Below are positions 7,300-14,909 of a stretch of 64,000 bases of DNA, piece after piece. A model generated the notes under the pieces. That model did no database searches. It saw only the letters and a list, made by a program, of their open reading frames with translations, and had not been told where the DNA came from. The DNA comes from a virus, in IMG/VR virus record IMGVR_UViG_3300033148_005363, positions 1 to 64,000 of that record. One strand, given 5' to 3'. The position numbers and the translations under genes were made by a program. Each line of letters starts with the position of its first letter. Position 1 is the stretch's first letter.

Positions 7300-7728
7300 C
7301 TAGCGGCGGGTGGTTGCCGGGGAGCGGCGGCGGCGGGGGGTCCGCTTGGCCGGGGCCTTCTTCGCGGGGGCCTCGGTGGCCGCGTCGACGGGGAAGGTGC
7401 CCGCGGGCTTCGTGGCTGCGCGGATCCTGATCAGGTCGTTCCCGCTCGCGCGGTCCACCCCGAAGGCCACGTTCAACTTGAGGAGGCTTCGGTTTTCCAT
7501 CTGCTTGTCCGCCCACTCCATCGCCCGCCGCAGAGCGTCGACGTTCCGGGTCGCCTTCACCGTGGTCTTGGCGATCACCTTCTGGACGCCAGCCCCGGTC
7601 TTCGCGTCCACCGCCGGTCGCCGGTTGATCAGGGGCTTCGGCCCCGTGTCGTCGACCACCTCCACAAGCTGCACGTGGGCCAGCCGAACCTCGAATTCTC
7701 TCTCAGTCGCCGTCTTCGTCGCCTTCAT
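7300..7728 (-). CDS. Hypothetical protein with histone H1-like basic tail
   Basis: The 142-residue protein has an N-terminal alpha/beta domain (about 1-110) of unknown family and a C-terminal tail from about 118 rich in Ala, Lys, Pro and Arg (AKKAPAKRTPRRRRSPATTRR), typical of DNA-condensing histone H1-like tails. The start at 7728 (MKATKT) was preferred to the longer frame from 7848, which would run deep into the next gene; overlap with that gene is still 26 bases. It is the last gene upstream of the 7.2 kb promoter. A nucleoid-binding role is inferred from the tail only. Confidence 0.7.
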   Translation of the reverse strand: MKATKTATEREFEVRLAHVQLVEVVDDTGPKPLINRRPAVDAKTGAGVQKVIAKTTVKATRNVDALRRAMEWADKQMENRSLLKLNVAFGVDRASGNDLIRIRAATKPAGTFPVDAATEAPAKKAPAKRTPRRRRSPATTRR

Positions 7729-8050
7729 TGATGCCTCCCTGTTTCTCTCTGTAAAATTCGCACGTCTGCGGGGCTCGCACGATATTGCACCGCGTATCCT
7801 CTCGGTCCTGAAAGAACCTGGATCGGGCCTTGAACGCGCATCCCCCACCCTTCTCCAAAAACTGGCAAACCAGCGGTCGCCTGACGACCTTGATGACCTC
7901 GTTCAGCCGGTCCATCTGATGCAGTCCCAGGGTGATATTCTGCGACAGGTTCAGGCGGAGCGCAAGAACCCGCTTCCGCGTGACCTCGTCCAGGCGATCC
8001 GATCCCAGGATCTCCTCAATGATTTCCTCGTAAGTCATTGCCTCCGACAT
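7703..8050 (-). CDS. Small cysteine-containing hypothetical protein
   Basis: The 115-residue protein has a helical N-terminus (1-58), then a cysteine-rich half with Cys at about 62, 70, 88 and 97, spaced C-x7-C-x17-C-x8-C, which could bind zinc or an Fe-S cluster. A strong GAGGAGGA ribosome-binding site precedes the ATG. Function is unknown. Confidence 0.65.
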   Translation of the reverse strand: MSEAMTYEEIIEEILGSDRLDEVTRKRVLALRLNLSQNITLGLHQMDRLNEVIKVVRRPLVCQFLEKGGGCAFKARSRFFQDREDTRCNIVRAPQTCEFYREKQGGINEGDEDGD

Positions 8051-8063
8051 ATCTGATCCTCCT

Positions 8064-8507
8064 CTATCGATCCCATGGCCGTTGCCGAGCCAGCCGCTTC
8101 ATCTGCCGCATGTAGTAGCACCCGTCTACGCGACACCCCGAGTTGCCCTGATGGTACGCACAGGCCCAGGTGCGAACACAGCGCCCCCTCCAGTACGAGA
8201 TTGACGCCACGCCTGCCCACGCACCCACCCAGAGCCAAGACACCATCAGAACGCAAGCAGGGCGCCCGTATCTCCCCCCCGTAACCTGGTACACGCCGCA
8301 AATCCTCCACGGGTGGTCAGGGCTCCATGGCTGGGGACGGTGGGAGCTCGTGGGATTGCGCCTGTGCTTGCTCTCGATCCACGCCACGGCCAGCGCCTCG
8401 TTGGGGTCTACGTCGTAGGCAGCGGCGAACAGGCAGGTGTAGACCTCTAGGGCGTCGCCGTCCGGCACCCACGTCCAGAGGATCAACGCTGTCAGGATTG
8501 GGAACAC
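8064..8507 (-). CDS. Putative lysozyme / lytic transglycosylase (SLT-like)
   Basis: The 147-residue protein starts with a hydrophobic stretch (residues 2-13) that may be a short signal or anchor. It then has the SLT-type core: helix with ALAVAWIESKHRRNP (candidate catalytic Glu45), then GVYQVTGGRYGRP at about 71-83, the usual GxxQxxxxxxG position. Many Cys (C25, C70, C85, about 109, 115, 124, 129) are unusual for a cytoplasmic enzyme and suggest an exported disulfide-bonded protein. It would cleave peptidoglycan glycan strands. It is next to the M15-type endolysin gene. The start is a GTG. Confidence 0.6.
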   Translation of the reverse strand: MFPILTALILWTWVPDGDALEVYTCLFAAAYDVDPNEALAVAWIESKHRRNPTSSHRPQPWSPDHPWRICGVYQVTGGRYGRPACVLMVSWLWVGAWAGVASISYWRGRCVRTWACAYHQGNSGCRVDGCYYMRQMKRLARQRPWDR

Positions 8508-8513
8508 GGCGCG

Positions 8514-9326
8514 TTACTTCTGCTGGCTGGAGTTGCCGAGGTAGTACTCGAAGTGCATGTCATCCTTGCCCGCGCCGAACCCGCCCCGGAGGTTCAGGAT
8601 CTGGTTGCCCGTGAGCCCGCGCTTCCGATCCGCAGACGACACGCCCCAGCGCCCGCCCCAGTGGAAGCCCAGGGCCTCAGCGATGATACGGATCCGCGGG
8701 TTGATCAGCCCGCGCTTGCCCATGCGATTGTCCCCCGAGTCCACGTCAAAGGCAATGCCCCACGAATGGATCGACAGCCGCCGCTTCGGGTTGCGCCCGA
8801 TGTGCCGACAGGCATAGGTCCCGATGCCGCGCAGGTCGTCTGCAAGCCCCTCGTCCTCGACCACTTCGAGGAACCGGGCCAGGACGGGGACGATCTTCTC
8901 GTGGACCCACTTGTTCCCGACGATCGGGAGTTTGGCCTTGACGATCCGGTATTCCTTGCTCTTGTTCGTCGGCTTCACCCAGCCCTTCTCCCCCTTCTTC
9001 GGGGTAGCGTCGAAGGTGCCGAAGACCTCCCCTATCTCAGCATAGGTCCGGGGCAACGGGGGGAAGGTCCCATCAGCGCGCGCCGCCGCCGCCTCCCGTT
9101 CCAGCCCCGTCTTCAGCCGCACCAGGTTCTCCATGATCACCATCTCGGGATCGTAGAGCCGCGTCTCCCTGACCAGGTCCTCCCGGGTGAGGAGCAGCGC
9201 CCGCCGCGTCGCTGGCCCGAAGTCGTCGTCCACCTTGATCTCCGGGGCCAGTCCCAGGTTGTTCAGGCAGTGCTGTAACCGCCCCACCACTTCGTCTTTC
9301 TCTCCGTACTTCACGTGGCCTTTCAT
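8514..9326 (-). CDS. Endolysin: peptidoglycan-binding domain plus M15 (VanY-type) peptidase
   Basis: The 270-residue protein has an N-terminal peptidoglycan-binding helical repeat (about 8-50, VVGRLQHCLNNLGL...VDDDFGPATRRAL). Its C-terminal metallopeptidase domain contains His187 and Asp194 in SIHSWGIAFDVD and His258 in DDMHFEY, the zinc ligands of the M15 D-alanyl-D-alanine carboxypeptidase family. It should cut peptide stems of the host wall during lysis. The start has a strong GAGGAGGAAAGG site and forms an ATGA overlap with the RuvC-like gene. No export signal is visible, so a holin would be needed for access. Confidence 0.85.
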   Translation of the reverse strand: MKGHVKYGEKDEVVGRLQHCLNNLGLAPEIKVDDDFGPATRRALLLTREDLVRETRLYDPEMVIMENLVRLKTGLEREAAAARADGTFPPLPRTYAEIGEVFGTFDATPKKGEKGWVKPTNKSKEYRIVKAKLPIVGNKWVHEKIVPVLARFLEVVEDEGLADDLRGIGTYACRHIGRNPKRRLSIHSWGIAFDVDSGDNRMGKRGLINPRIRIIAEALGFHWGGRWGVSSADRKRGLTGNQILNLRGGFGAGKDDMHFEYYLGNSSQQK

Positions 9327-9901
9327 CTCGCCTTTCCTCCTCGTCTCAGTCGTTTCAACACATCATCGGGGACACCGGCCTTTACCAGCAGCCCCTCCAG
9401 ATTCACAAGCGTTATCCCGTCACACCCGAGGTAGACAGCCTCGGCCTCATCGTCGGTCAGGTCCAGGCCGAACTCCGCCGTCGCCGTCGCCTTCGCCAGC
9501 GCCTTGAGCGCCTTCCTCTTCATCCCGACCGTCTGCCGCCCGAGCTGGGGGACTCGCCACTGCGACGGGGCGCGGCGCACGATGCCCCACCCGCGCTCCG
9601 CGGCCAGGACTTCCCAGGTGGTGCGAGCCGCTACGACGGGGATCACCGCGCTGGCGTACTGGCCCACGAACTGCGTCTCTGCCACGAGGACCCGCTGGTG
9701 CTTCTCGGGATCCCAGGCTGGCCAATCCACCACCTTGAGCCACTTCCTACGCCAGAGGATCAGCCCCTCGTCGAGGAAGCGCACCACTGCCTCCCAGTCG
9801 GTGCGCCGGATCTTGCCGACCCAGAGGGGACGGCGTACGTCGCGATGGACGGAGATCCCGCTCGTTGTGGCTGGGTCAATGCCGAGTACCCATCGCTGCA
9901 T
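9323..9901 (-). CDS. RuvC-like Holliday junction resolvase
   Basis: The 192-residue protein has an RNase H fold with the RuvC arrangement of acidic residues: Asp9 in LGIDPATTSG, Glu75 in VLVAETQF, and the C-terminal LTDDEAEAVYLG (Asp150/151, Glu154). It would resolve branched DNA before packaging or during recombination. It overlaps the endolysin gene by 4 bases and is at the downstream end of the replication/recombination block, as commonly seen for phage resolvases. Confidence 0.8.
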   Translation of the reverse strand: MQRWVLGIDPATTSGISVHRDVRRPLWVGKIRRTDWEAVVRFLDEGLILWRRKWLKVVDWPAWDPEKHQRVLVAETQFVGQYASAVIPVVAARTTWEVLAAERGWGIVRRAPSQWRVPQLGRQTVGMKRKALKALAKATATAEFGLDLTDDEAEAVYLGCDGITLVNLEGLLVKAGVPDDVLKRLRRGGKAR

Positions 9902-9959
9902 CAGGATGCCCTCCAGTGGTCAAAGTTTATCAGGGGGGAACGGTACGGGCAAGGATCGG

Positions 9960-10271
9960 TCATTCGTCACCCCCGAAGAACACCTGCCGGGGATTCTTGC
10001 CCCTGATCCCCTTGATGTCCTCAACGATATCGAATGGCACCAACTCGGATTCAGGGAATTTCTCGCCTGCCTCCCGGACCGTCAGCGGCACCCTTTCGAG
10101 GTTCCACAGGTAGATAGTGTCGCCGTCCGCGCAGTGTGGAGTGTCCCAGTGTCCCTCGCTAAAGTTGTACCACTCGACGTAATCCCGCTTGTCGCCGGGG
10201 CGCCGGTTTAGGCGTCGCAGTCCGTAAACCCGCATGGTTGCTCGTCCGACATCTTGCAGTTTGTTTTTCAC
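9960..10271 (-). CDS. Hypothetical protein
   Basis: The 103-residue protein is of unknown family, with many aromatic and charged residues (YVEWYNFSEGHWDTPHCADGDTIY region). The GTG start is preceded by GGAGG and overlaps the next upstream gene's stop as GTGA. No motif is recognised. Confidence 0.65.
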   Translation of the reverse strand: MKNKLQDVGRATMRVYGLRRLNRRPGDKRDYVEWYNFSEGHWDTPHCADGDTIYLWNLERVPLTVREAGEKFPESELVPFDIVEDIKGIRGKNPRQVFFGGDE

Positions 10272-10477
10272 CCTTCTTCCCCCTCCAATCCCACAACCCA
10301 GGCGTCCACTATCTCGGCAGCTCCCCGGAGTTCTGACGCGTGGTGGTCGAGGTCGCGCTCCGGTGCCAGCCTCTCCGGGGTGCTCCGCCTCTTCGCTTTA
10401 GCCGCCTCATCCTGCATGGCTCCGGCCGCGCTGCGCATGTCGATTGCGAGGGTTATCAGTCGTCGTTCTAGGGTCAC
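10268..10477 (-). CDS. Small helical hypothetical protein
   Basis: The 69-residue, wholly helical, charged protein may form a coiled coil or helical hairpin. The GTG start has a GGGAGG site and forms GTGA overlaps on both sides. Function is unknown. Confidence 0.6.
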   Translation of the reverse strand: MTLERRLITLAIDMRSAAGAMQDEAAKAKRRSTPERLAPERDLDHHASELRGAAEIVDAWVVGLEGEEG

Positions 10478-10815
10478 CCTTCACCTCCCGAGTCAGGGGC
10501 CTTGGCCTCGGCGCGGGCTTCGCCGATGTAGAAGCTCTCTGCTTTTGGCTTGCCGCAATCGTCGCAGTCAGTGGTCTCGTCTGCCCACTCGTCCAGGGCA
10601 AACTCCAGCGCCCGCCGAAGCACCGCAAGCTCGGCCCGCAGGGCTTCCGTGTCGGGGGCGGGGGCTGCATTGAATGCGTCCTCTATGGTCTGCTTGGACT
10701 CCTCAGTGGTTCCGATATGCCCGCCGACTGTAGTCCAGATCGCCCAGCAGCCACGCTTGCTGTCCCACAGTTGCTCTCGTAGTGGACCTCTCCACTCGTA
10801 CCGTTTGCTACTCAC
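10474..10815 (-). CDS. Hypothetical protein with CxxC motif
   Basis: The 113-residue protein has two helices (about 38-80) and a C-terminal Cys pair (DCDDCGKPKAESF) resembling half a zinc knuckle. The start at 10815 (GTG) was chosen over a frame opening at 10911 because GGAGG lies 6 bases upstream and the resulting 8-base overlap with the 10808 stop is like other junctions here. Function is unknown. Confidence 0.6.
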   Translation of the reverse strand: MSSKRYEWRGPLREQLWDSKRGCWAIWTTVGGHIGTTEESKQTIEDAFNAAPAPDTEALRAELAVLRRALEFALDEWADETTDCDDCGKPKAESFYIGEARAEAKAPDSGGEG

Positions 10816-11023
10816 TCTCCACCTCCACGTCTTCGTCAATCTCCACGCACATGCAGAATTCCACAAGCAGCCGCAACGCGGGGAGACAGAGGTCCGACCG
10901 GATGCGATCACCGATCTCCGTATCCTGCACGTTCTCCCACACGACGCTCAGCGCGTCGATGCGCTTATTTACGTCGCTTTTCAGACCGTCCCAATCGGGT
11001 CTATCGCTCAATTTCTTGCTCAC
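10808..11023 (-). CDS. Small hypothetical protein
   Basis: The 71-residue helical protein has an acidic C-terminus (EIDEDVEVESE). The GTG start is preceded by GGAGGTGAGG. It lies downstream of the methyltransferase gene with a 40-base gap. Function is unknown. Confidence 0.6.
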   Translation of the reverse strand: MSKKLSDRPDWDGLKSDVNKRIDALSVVWENVQDTEIGDRIRSDLCLPALRLLVEFCMCVEIDEDVEVESE

Positions 11024-11063
11024 CCCTCACCTCCCAGCCCAGCCAGCGCGCGCCGGGGCAGTC

Positions 11064-12029
11064 TCACGACACGTCCGCAAACAGCGGGGCGTCGCCTTTG
11101 ATACGCTTCCTCGCGATCTCTGCATACTCCGGGTTCAACTCGATGCCGATGCAGTCCCGGCCCAGGCGATCCGCTACTAGGCCCGTGGTGCCAGCGCCGA
11201 AGAAGGGGTCAAGGACGGTCCCGTCTTCTGGGCAGCCAGCCTTGATGCACCGCTCCGGCAGCTCAGGCGGAAACGTGGCGAAGTGGGCCTCGCTGAACGG
11301 CTTGGTTCCGATGGTCCAGACGGAGCGGACATTGCGCACATCGACCAACCCGCTGACCGCAGCAGAAAACGACTCGTTCTGTTTGCATCCTGCAGCGTTC
11401 GCCTTGGCTTTCGGATTCACGCCGTTTCCGCGAGCGTGAGCAGTGCCAGCAACCGGCTCCTTCACCGCTTCCTGATCCCAGAAATACCGCCCCGACTTAG
11501 ACAGCAGAAACACATACTCGTGCGCCTTGGTGCAACGGTCCCGCACGCTCTCAGGCATCGGGTTAGGCTTGTGCCAGATGATGTCCTGTCGCAGGTACCA
11601 GCCGTCCGCTTGCAGGGCCAGGGCCACGCGGGCAGGGATCATGCACAGGTCTTTGGGCTTGAGCGATGCCAAGCGTCTGCCGGGATACTTCGGCTGGCCT
11701 TCCTTGATTCCGCCCTTGCCGTAGTCACCCCCCGCCCCGCCGCTCCCGTTGTACGAGTCCCCCAGATTCAGCCACAGCGTTCCATCGTCTCGTAGGACCC
11801 GCCGCACCTCACGGAAAACGGCGACCATCCGACAAACATAGCATTCCCCGCAGGTCTCCCCCGTTGCCCACCCCAGGCAATCCTGCACTGCCTCAAGCCC
11901 GATCTGTCCGTCTTCGCCGTAATCGCGAAGTCCAGCGTACGGAGGGCTCGTCACACAGCAGTGGACGGACTCGCCCGGGAGCTCGCGCAGACGCTCGATG
12001 CAGTCTCCGATGAGGATCCTGACCGTCAT
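11064..12029 (-). CDS. Beta-class DNA methyltransferase (probably N4-cytosine type)
   Basis: The 321-residue protein has the catalytic motif TSPPY at 27-31 and the SAM-binding motif DPFFGAGTTG at 274-283. Catalytic before SAM-binding order defines the beta class. S/TPPY is more frequent in N4-cytosine enzymes and DPPY in N6-adenine enzymes, hence the tentative specificity. A four-Cys insertion (Cys51, 60, 63, 66) probably binds zinc. There is no adjacent restriction gene, so it may protect phage DNA from host restriction. It overlaps the RecD2-like gene by 4 bases (ATGA). Confidence 0.85.
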   Translation of the reverse strand: MTVRILIGDCIERLRELPGESVHCCVTSPPYAGLRDYGEDGQIGLEAVQDCLGWATGETCGECYVCRMVAVFREVRRVLRDDGTLWLNLGDSYNGSGGAGGDYGKGGIKEGQPKYPGRRLASLKPKDLCMIPARVALALQADGWYLRQDIIWHKPNPMPESVRDRCTKAHEYVFLLSKSGRYFWDQEAVKEPVAGTAHARGNGVNPKAKANAAGCKQNESFSAAVSGLVDVRNVRSVWTIGTKPFSEAHFATFPPELPERCIKAGCPEDGTVLDPFFGAGTTGLVADRLGRDCIGIELNPEYAEIARKRIKGDAPLFADVS

Positions 12030-14233
12030 TTCGCCGCCCCCGCCGCCTCACCAAACAGGTCCGTGGCCCGGGGCTTGCGCAGCCGCTCCATGAGGTGGGT
12101 GAACCGCTCCACAGGCCGGTTGTTCGACACCGCCCGGCCGCGGGCCTTGCCCATGCCCACCACGATCACCTTTCGCTCCCCGCGGGTAATCGCCGTGTAG
12201 AAGAGATTGCGGGCTAGCATAATGTAGTGTGACCAGTGTACTATCACAATTATTGCAGATAGCTGGCTTCCCTGATATTTATGAATTGTACACGCGTAGG
12301 CGAGTTGCAGGTTCCACGTCTGCGTCCGCGTGTATTCCACCGTCTGCCCGTCGATCCGCACGTAGAGCCGGAACGGCTTCGCGTCGAAGTTCACCACCGT
12401 CCCGATGTCGCCGTTGTACACCTCCAGTTCGTAGTCATTCCGCGTCTGCATGACCTTGTCGCCTACGCGCACCGAGCCCCCGTCCTGGAATCTCAGCGCC
12501 GCCTCGCCGTGCTTGTTCAAGCGCCCCTGCAACAGCCGATTGAGGCCCTCAGTACCGATCGGCCCTTTGCGCATGGGGGTCAGGATCTGGACGTCGCGCA
12601 CCGGATCAAAGCCCTCCTCGCGCAACCGCTGTAACGCTTCCAAGACCTGGACCTGCGCGCCTGTCGGATCCGGGTCAGCGTCGATCCACTCCATGTCCTG
12701 CGCCTGCCCCTCCTCAGCCTGCCACACAAGCTTCTCCTCGGCCTGCACGCGGTGGGCGTTCGCGATGATCATGCTCCCCTGCGCTTGCCGGTAGATCACG
12801 TCCAGGCGCGTCACGGGGACCACCTCCGACTGGATCACGTCGCGAAGCACCGCGCCCGGGCCAACGCTCGGGAGCTGGTCAACGTCGCCAACCAGGATCA
12901 GCCGGTGCTCGTCAGTCAGCGCGTCCACCAGCCGATAGGCCAGGTTGATATCCACCATCGAAACCTCGTCAATGATCACCGTCCCCGCAGGCAGCGGGTT
13001 CGCGGCGTTCATTCGCCAGCCCTCATCGGGGTGATACGCGAGGAGCCGATGGATCGTCCGCGCTTCCAGGCCCGTGGATTCCTCCATGCGCTTCGCGGCC
13101 CGGCCCGTGGGCGCGGCCAGGGCTACGGATTCCCTCCGTTGGCGTAGGAGGTAGAGCATTGCCTTGAGCACGGTCGTCTTGCCCGTCCCCGGCCCTCCGG
13201 TGACGATCGACACCCTCCGGCTCACGCTCGTCACCACCGCCTCCCACTGCCGATCCGAAAGGTCGTGCCCCATGTGCGCCTCCACCGCGTCCCGGTCCAC
13301 CAGGGTAATCTGGTCGTCCACCTTGGACATCGCAGCCAGGGTGGTTCCCACCTTGCTCTCAGCATTGTACAGGGGCATCAGATAGACGCGGCACTCGGGG
13401 TCCTCCAGTCTCCCGTCGGCGCAGACGCGCGCACCCCGCACGAGGGAGCGCAGCGCGTCGTCAACGTTCTCCGCCGGTACACCGAGGAGCCTGCACGCGT
13501 CCTGATGGAGCTTCCCGAGCGGCAGATAGCAGTGACCCCCGTTCTTCTGCGCCTCCTGCAACGCGAACTCGGTGCCCGCCTGGACCCGGAACGGGGAGGT
13601 CGTCGGGATCCCCATGCGCTTGGCTACCGCGTCCGCCTTCTTGAATCCGATGCCATCGACCCGCGTCAGCAGGTACGGATTTTCTTCCAGCATCCCCACC
13701 GTCTGGTCTCCGTACCTCTTGTACACGCGGGTGGCGTACGCAGCCGAGATCCCGATGCGGAAGAGGAACACCATCACGTCCTTCACCGCCTTCTGCTTGA
13801 CCCACGCCTCAGCGATCTTGCGGGCGCGCACGGGGCCGATCCCCTCGACGGTCCTCAGTCGTTCGGGATGGTGCTCAATGATATCCAGGGTCTCCAGACC
13901 GAATGCCTTGACCAGCCGCCGGGCCATGACGGGGCCGATGTCCTCAATCAGCCCCGAGGCCAGGTACTTGACGATCGCCTGGATACCCTGTGGCTCGGTG
14001 ACCGTGTAGTCCGTCACCTGGAGGTCTTGCCCGCCGTACCGATCGTTCTCCTTCCACGTCCCTTCTGCGACAATCTTCTCACCGGGGAGGACACCGGGCA
14101 TCTTGCCCACGATCTTCGCTTCCCGCCCGCTTCCGACATCCACCACTGCCACGGTGAAAAACGACTCATCGTCCCGGTAGATGAAGTGGGTGATAGTCCC
14201 CTCTACTTTCCCCTTGCCGTCTCGCTCAACCAT
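12026..14233 (-). CDS. recD2: RecD2-like SF1B DNA helicase
   Basis: The 735-residue protein matches full-length RecD2 (about 720-740 residues). In order it has an N-terminal OB-like region, helix-hairpin-helix repeats at about 95-205 (IEDIGPVMARRL, VEGIGPVRARKI, VDGIGFKKADAV), Walker A GGPGTGKTT at 346-354, Walker B VIIDEVSMVD near 425, GDVDQLPSVGPG motif III, and a C-terminal motif V/VI with YACTIHKYQGSQ and FYTAITRG. It is a 5'-3' helicase used in replication or repair. It lies 3 genes from primase-helicase and far from the Csf genes, so I read it as replicative, although type IV-D CRISPR loci do use RecD-type helicases. Confidence 0.92.
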   Translation of the reverse strand: MVERDGKGKVEGTITHFIYRDDESFFTVAVVDVGSGREAKIVGKMPGVLPGEKIVAEGTWKENDRYGGQDLQVTDYTVTEPQGIQAIVKYLASGLIEDIGPVMARRLVKAFGLETLDIIEHHPERLRTVEGIGPVRARKIAEAWVKQKAVKDVMVFLFRIGISAAYATRVYKRYGDQTVGMLEENPYLLTRVDGIGFKKADAVAKRMGIPTTSPFRVQAGTEFALQEAQKNGGHCYLPLGKLHQDACRLLGVPAENVDDALRSLVRGARVCADGRLEDPECRVYLMPLYNAESKVGTTLAAMSKVDDQITLVDRDAVEAHMGHDLSDRQWEAVVTSVSRRVSIVTGGPGTGKTTVLKAMLYLLRQRRESVALAAPTGRAAKRMEESTGLEARTIHRLLAYHPDEGWRMNAANPLPAGTVIIDEVSMVDINLAYRLVDALTDEHRLILVGDVDQLPSVGPGAVLRDVIQSEVVPVTRLDVIYRQAQGSMIIANAHRVQAEEKLVWQAEEGQAQDMEWIDADPDPTGAQVQVLEALQRLREEGFDPVRDVQILTPMRKGPIGTEGLNRLLQGRLNKHGEAALRFQDGGSVRVGDKVMQTRNDYELEVYNGDIGTVVNFDAKPFRLYVRIDGQTVEYTRTQTWNLQLAYACTIHKYQGSQLSAIIVIVHWSHYIMLARNLFYTAITRGERKVIVVGMGKARGRAVSNNRPVERFTHLMERLRKPRATDLFGEAAGAAK

Positions 14234-14272
14234 TGTGTCCTCCTCGGTATATTGTCTCGTTCAACCCGTTGT

Positions 14273-14908
14273 TCACAGCAACACCCCCTGGGCAAGTCTC
14301 TTGACTGCGATTTCCGCGTATTTCTCTTCGATCTCAATCCCGATGGCCTTGCGTCCCAGGTTCTTCGCTGCAACGAGCGTGGTCCCGCTGCCCATGAAGG
14401 GGTCTAGGATTACACCTGCAGGGCACTTTGCTATCAGGGCGGAGAGGAGTTTGACGGGCTTTTCGTTTGGGTGAACCCTGCCATTGGCTGCCTGCGCCTG
14501 GGTGTTCGCGAAACGAAGCACATCGGAACCCCGGTGTCCACTGAACCCGGTTCCGATGACGTACACCTCTTGGTGTGCTGGCTTCCACGGGAGCGACAGA
14601 TCGCCCATACCAAGCGCGCCCAGCGTATCCCACACCAGGAGCATCCTTGTCTCGGTTGGTCTCTGAATCTTCCACGATCCGAAGACAAGCGCGGGGCGGG
14701 GGCTCCATGACGACAGTACACCATCACGGGCCGAAGTATCCTTGTCGCCCTTGATGCTGCGCGGCAACGTCCCGAAATGGCCGCTCTTGTAGGCGATGCC
14801 GTAAGGCGGGTCAGTAACCAGCACGTCGGCCTCGATCCCAGGCAATATCTCCCTGCAATCCCCGCAGTAGATCACAATCCCCTTCCCGTCGTCGTAGTAG
14901 GGTTTCAT
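14273..14908 (-). CDS. Beta-class DNA N6-adenine methyltransferase
   Basis: The 211-residue protein is of compact phage type. DPPYGIAYKSGHFG, near residue 32 from the chosen start, is the catalytic motif and HPNEKPVKLL is the usual preface to the SAM-binding loop DPFMGSGTT near the C-terminus. DPPY suggests N6-adenine. The start at 14908 (MKPYYDDG, one base after the primase-helicase stop) fits the usual family N-terminus; ATG at 14923 or TTG at 14926 are alternatives that would overlap the previous gene. It is the second of three methyltransferase domains in the window. Confidence 0.85.
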   Translation of the reverse strand: MKPYYDDGKGIVIYCGDCREILPGIEADVLVTDPPYGIAYKSGHFGTLPRSIKGDKDTSARDGVLSSWSPRPALVFGSWKIQRPTETRMLLVWDTLGALGMGDLSLPWKPAHQEVYVIGTGFSGHRGSDVLRFANTQAQAANGRVHPNEKPVKLLSALIAKCPAGVILDPFMGSGTTLVAAKNLGRKAIGIEIEEKYAEIAVKRLAQGVLL

Positions 14909-14909
14909 C

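Noticed and set aside
12026-14233. RecD2 helicase as part of the type IV system (as in type IV-D)
   Set aside because: It is 7 kb away, behind another promoter, in a normal replication block, and the cassette has the cysH hallmark of IV-B rather than IV-D composition.
14227-14270. Repeat of GGTTGARCGAGAC around the RecD2 start, and a CAATAT -10-like box
   Set aside because: Only two copies, one within the coding start, and no matching -35; likely chance or a tiny duplication.
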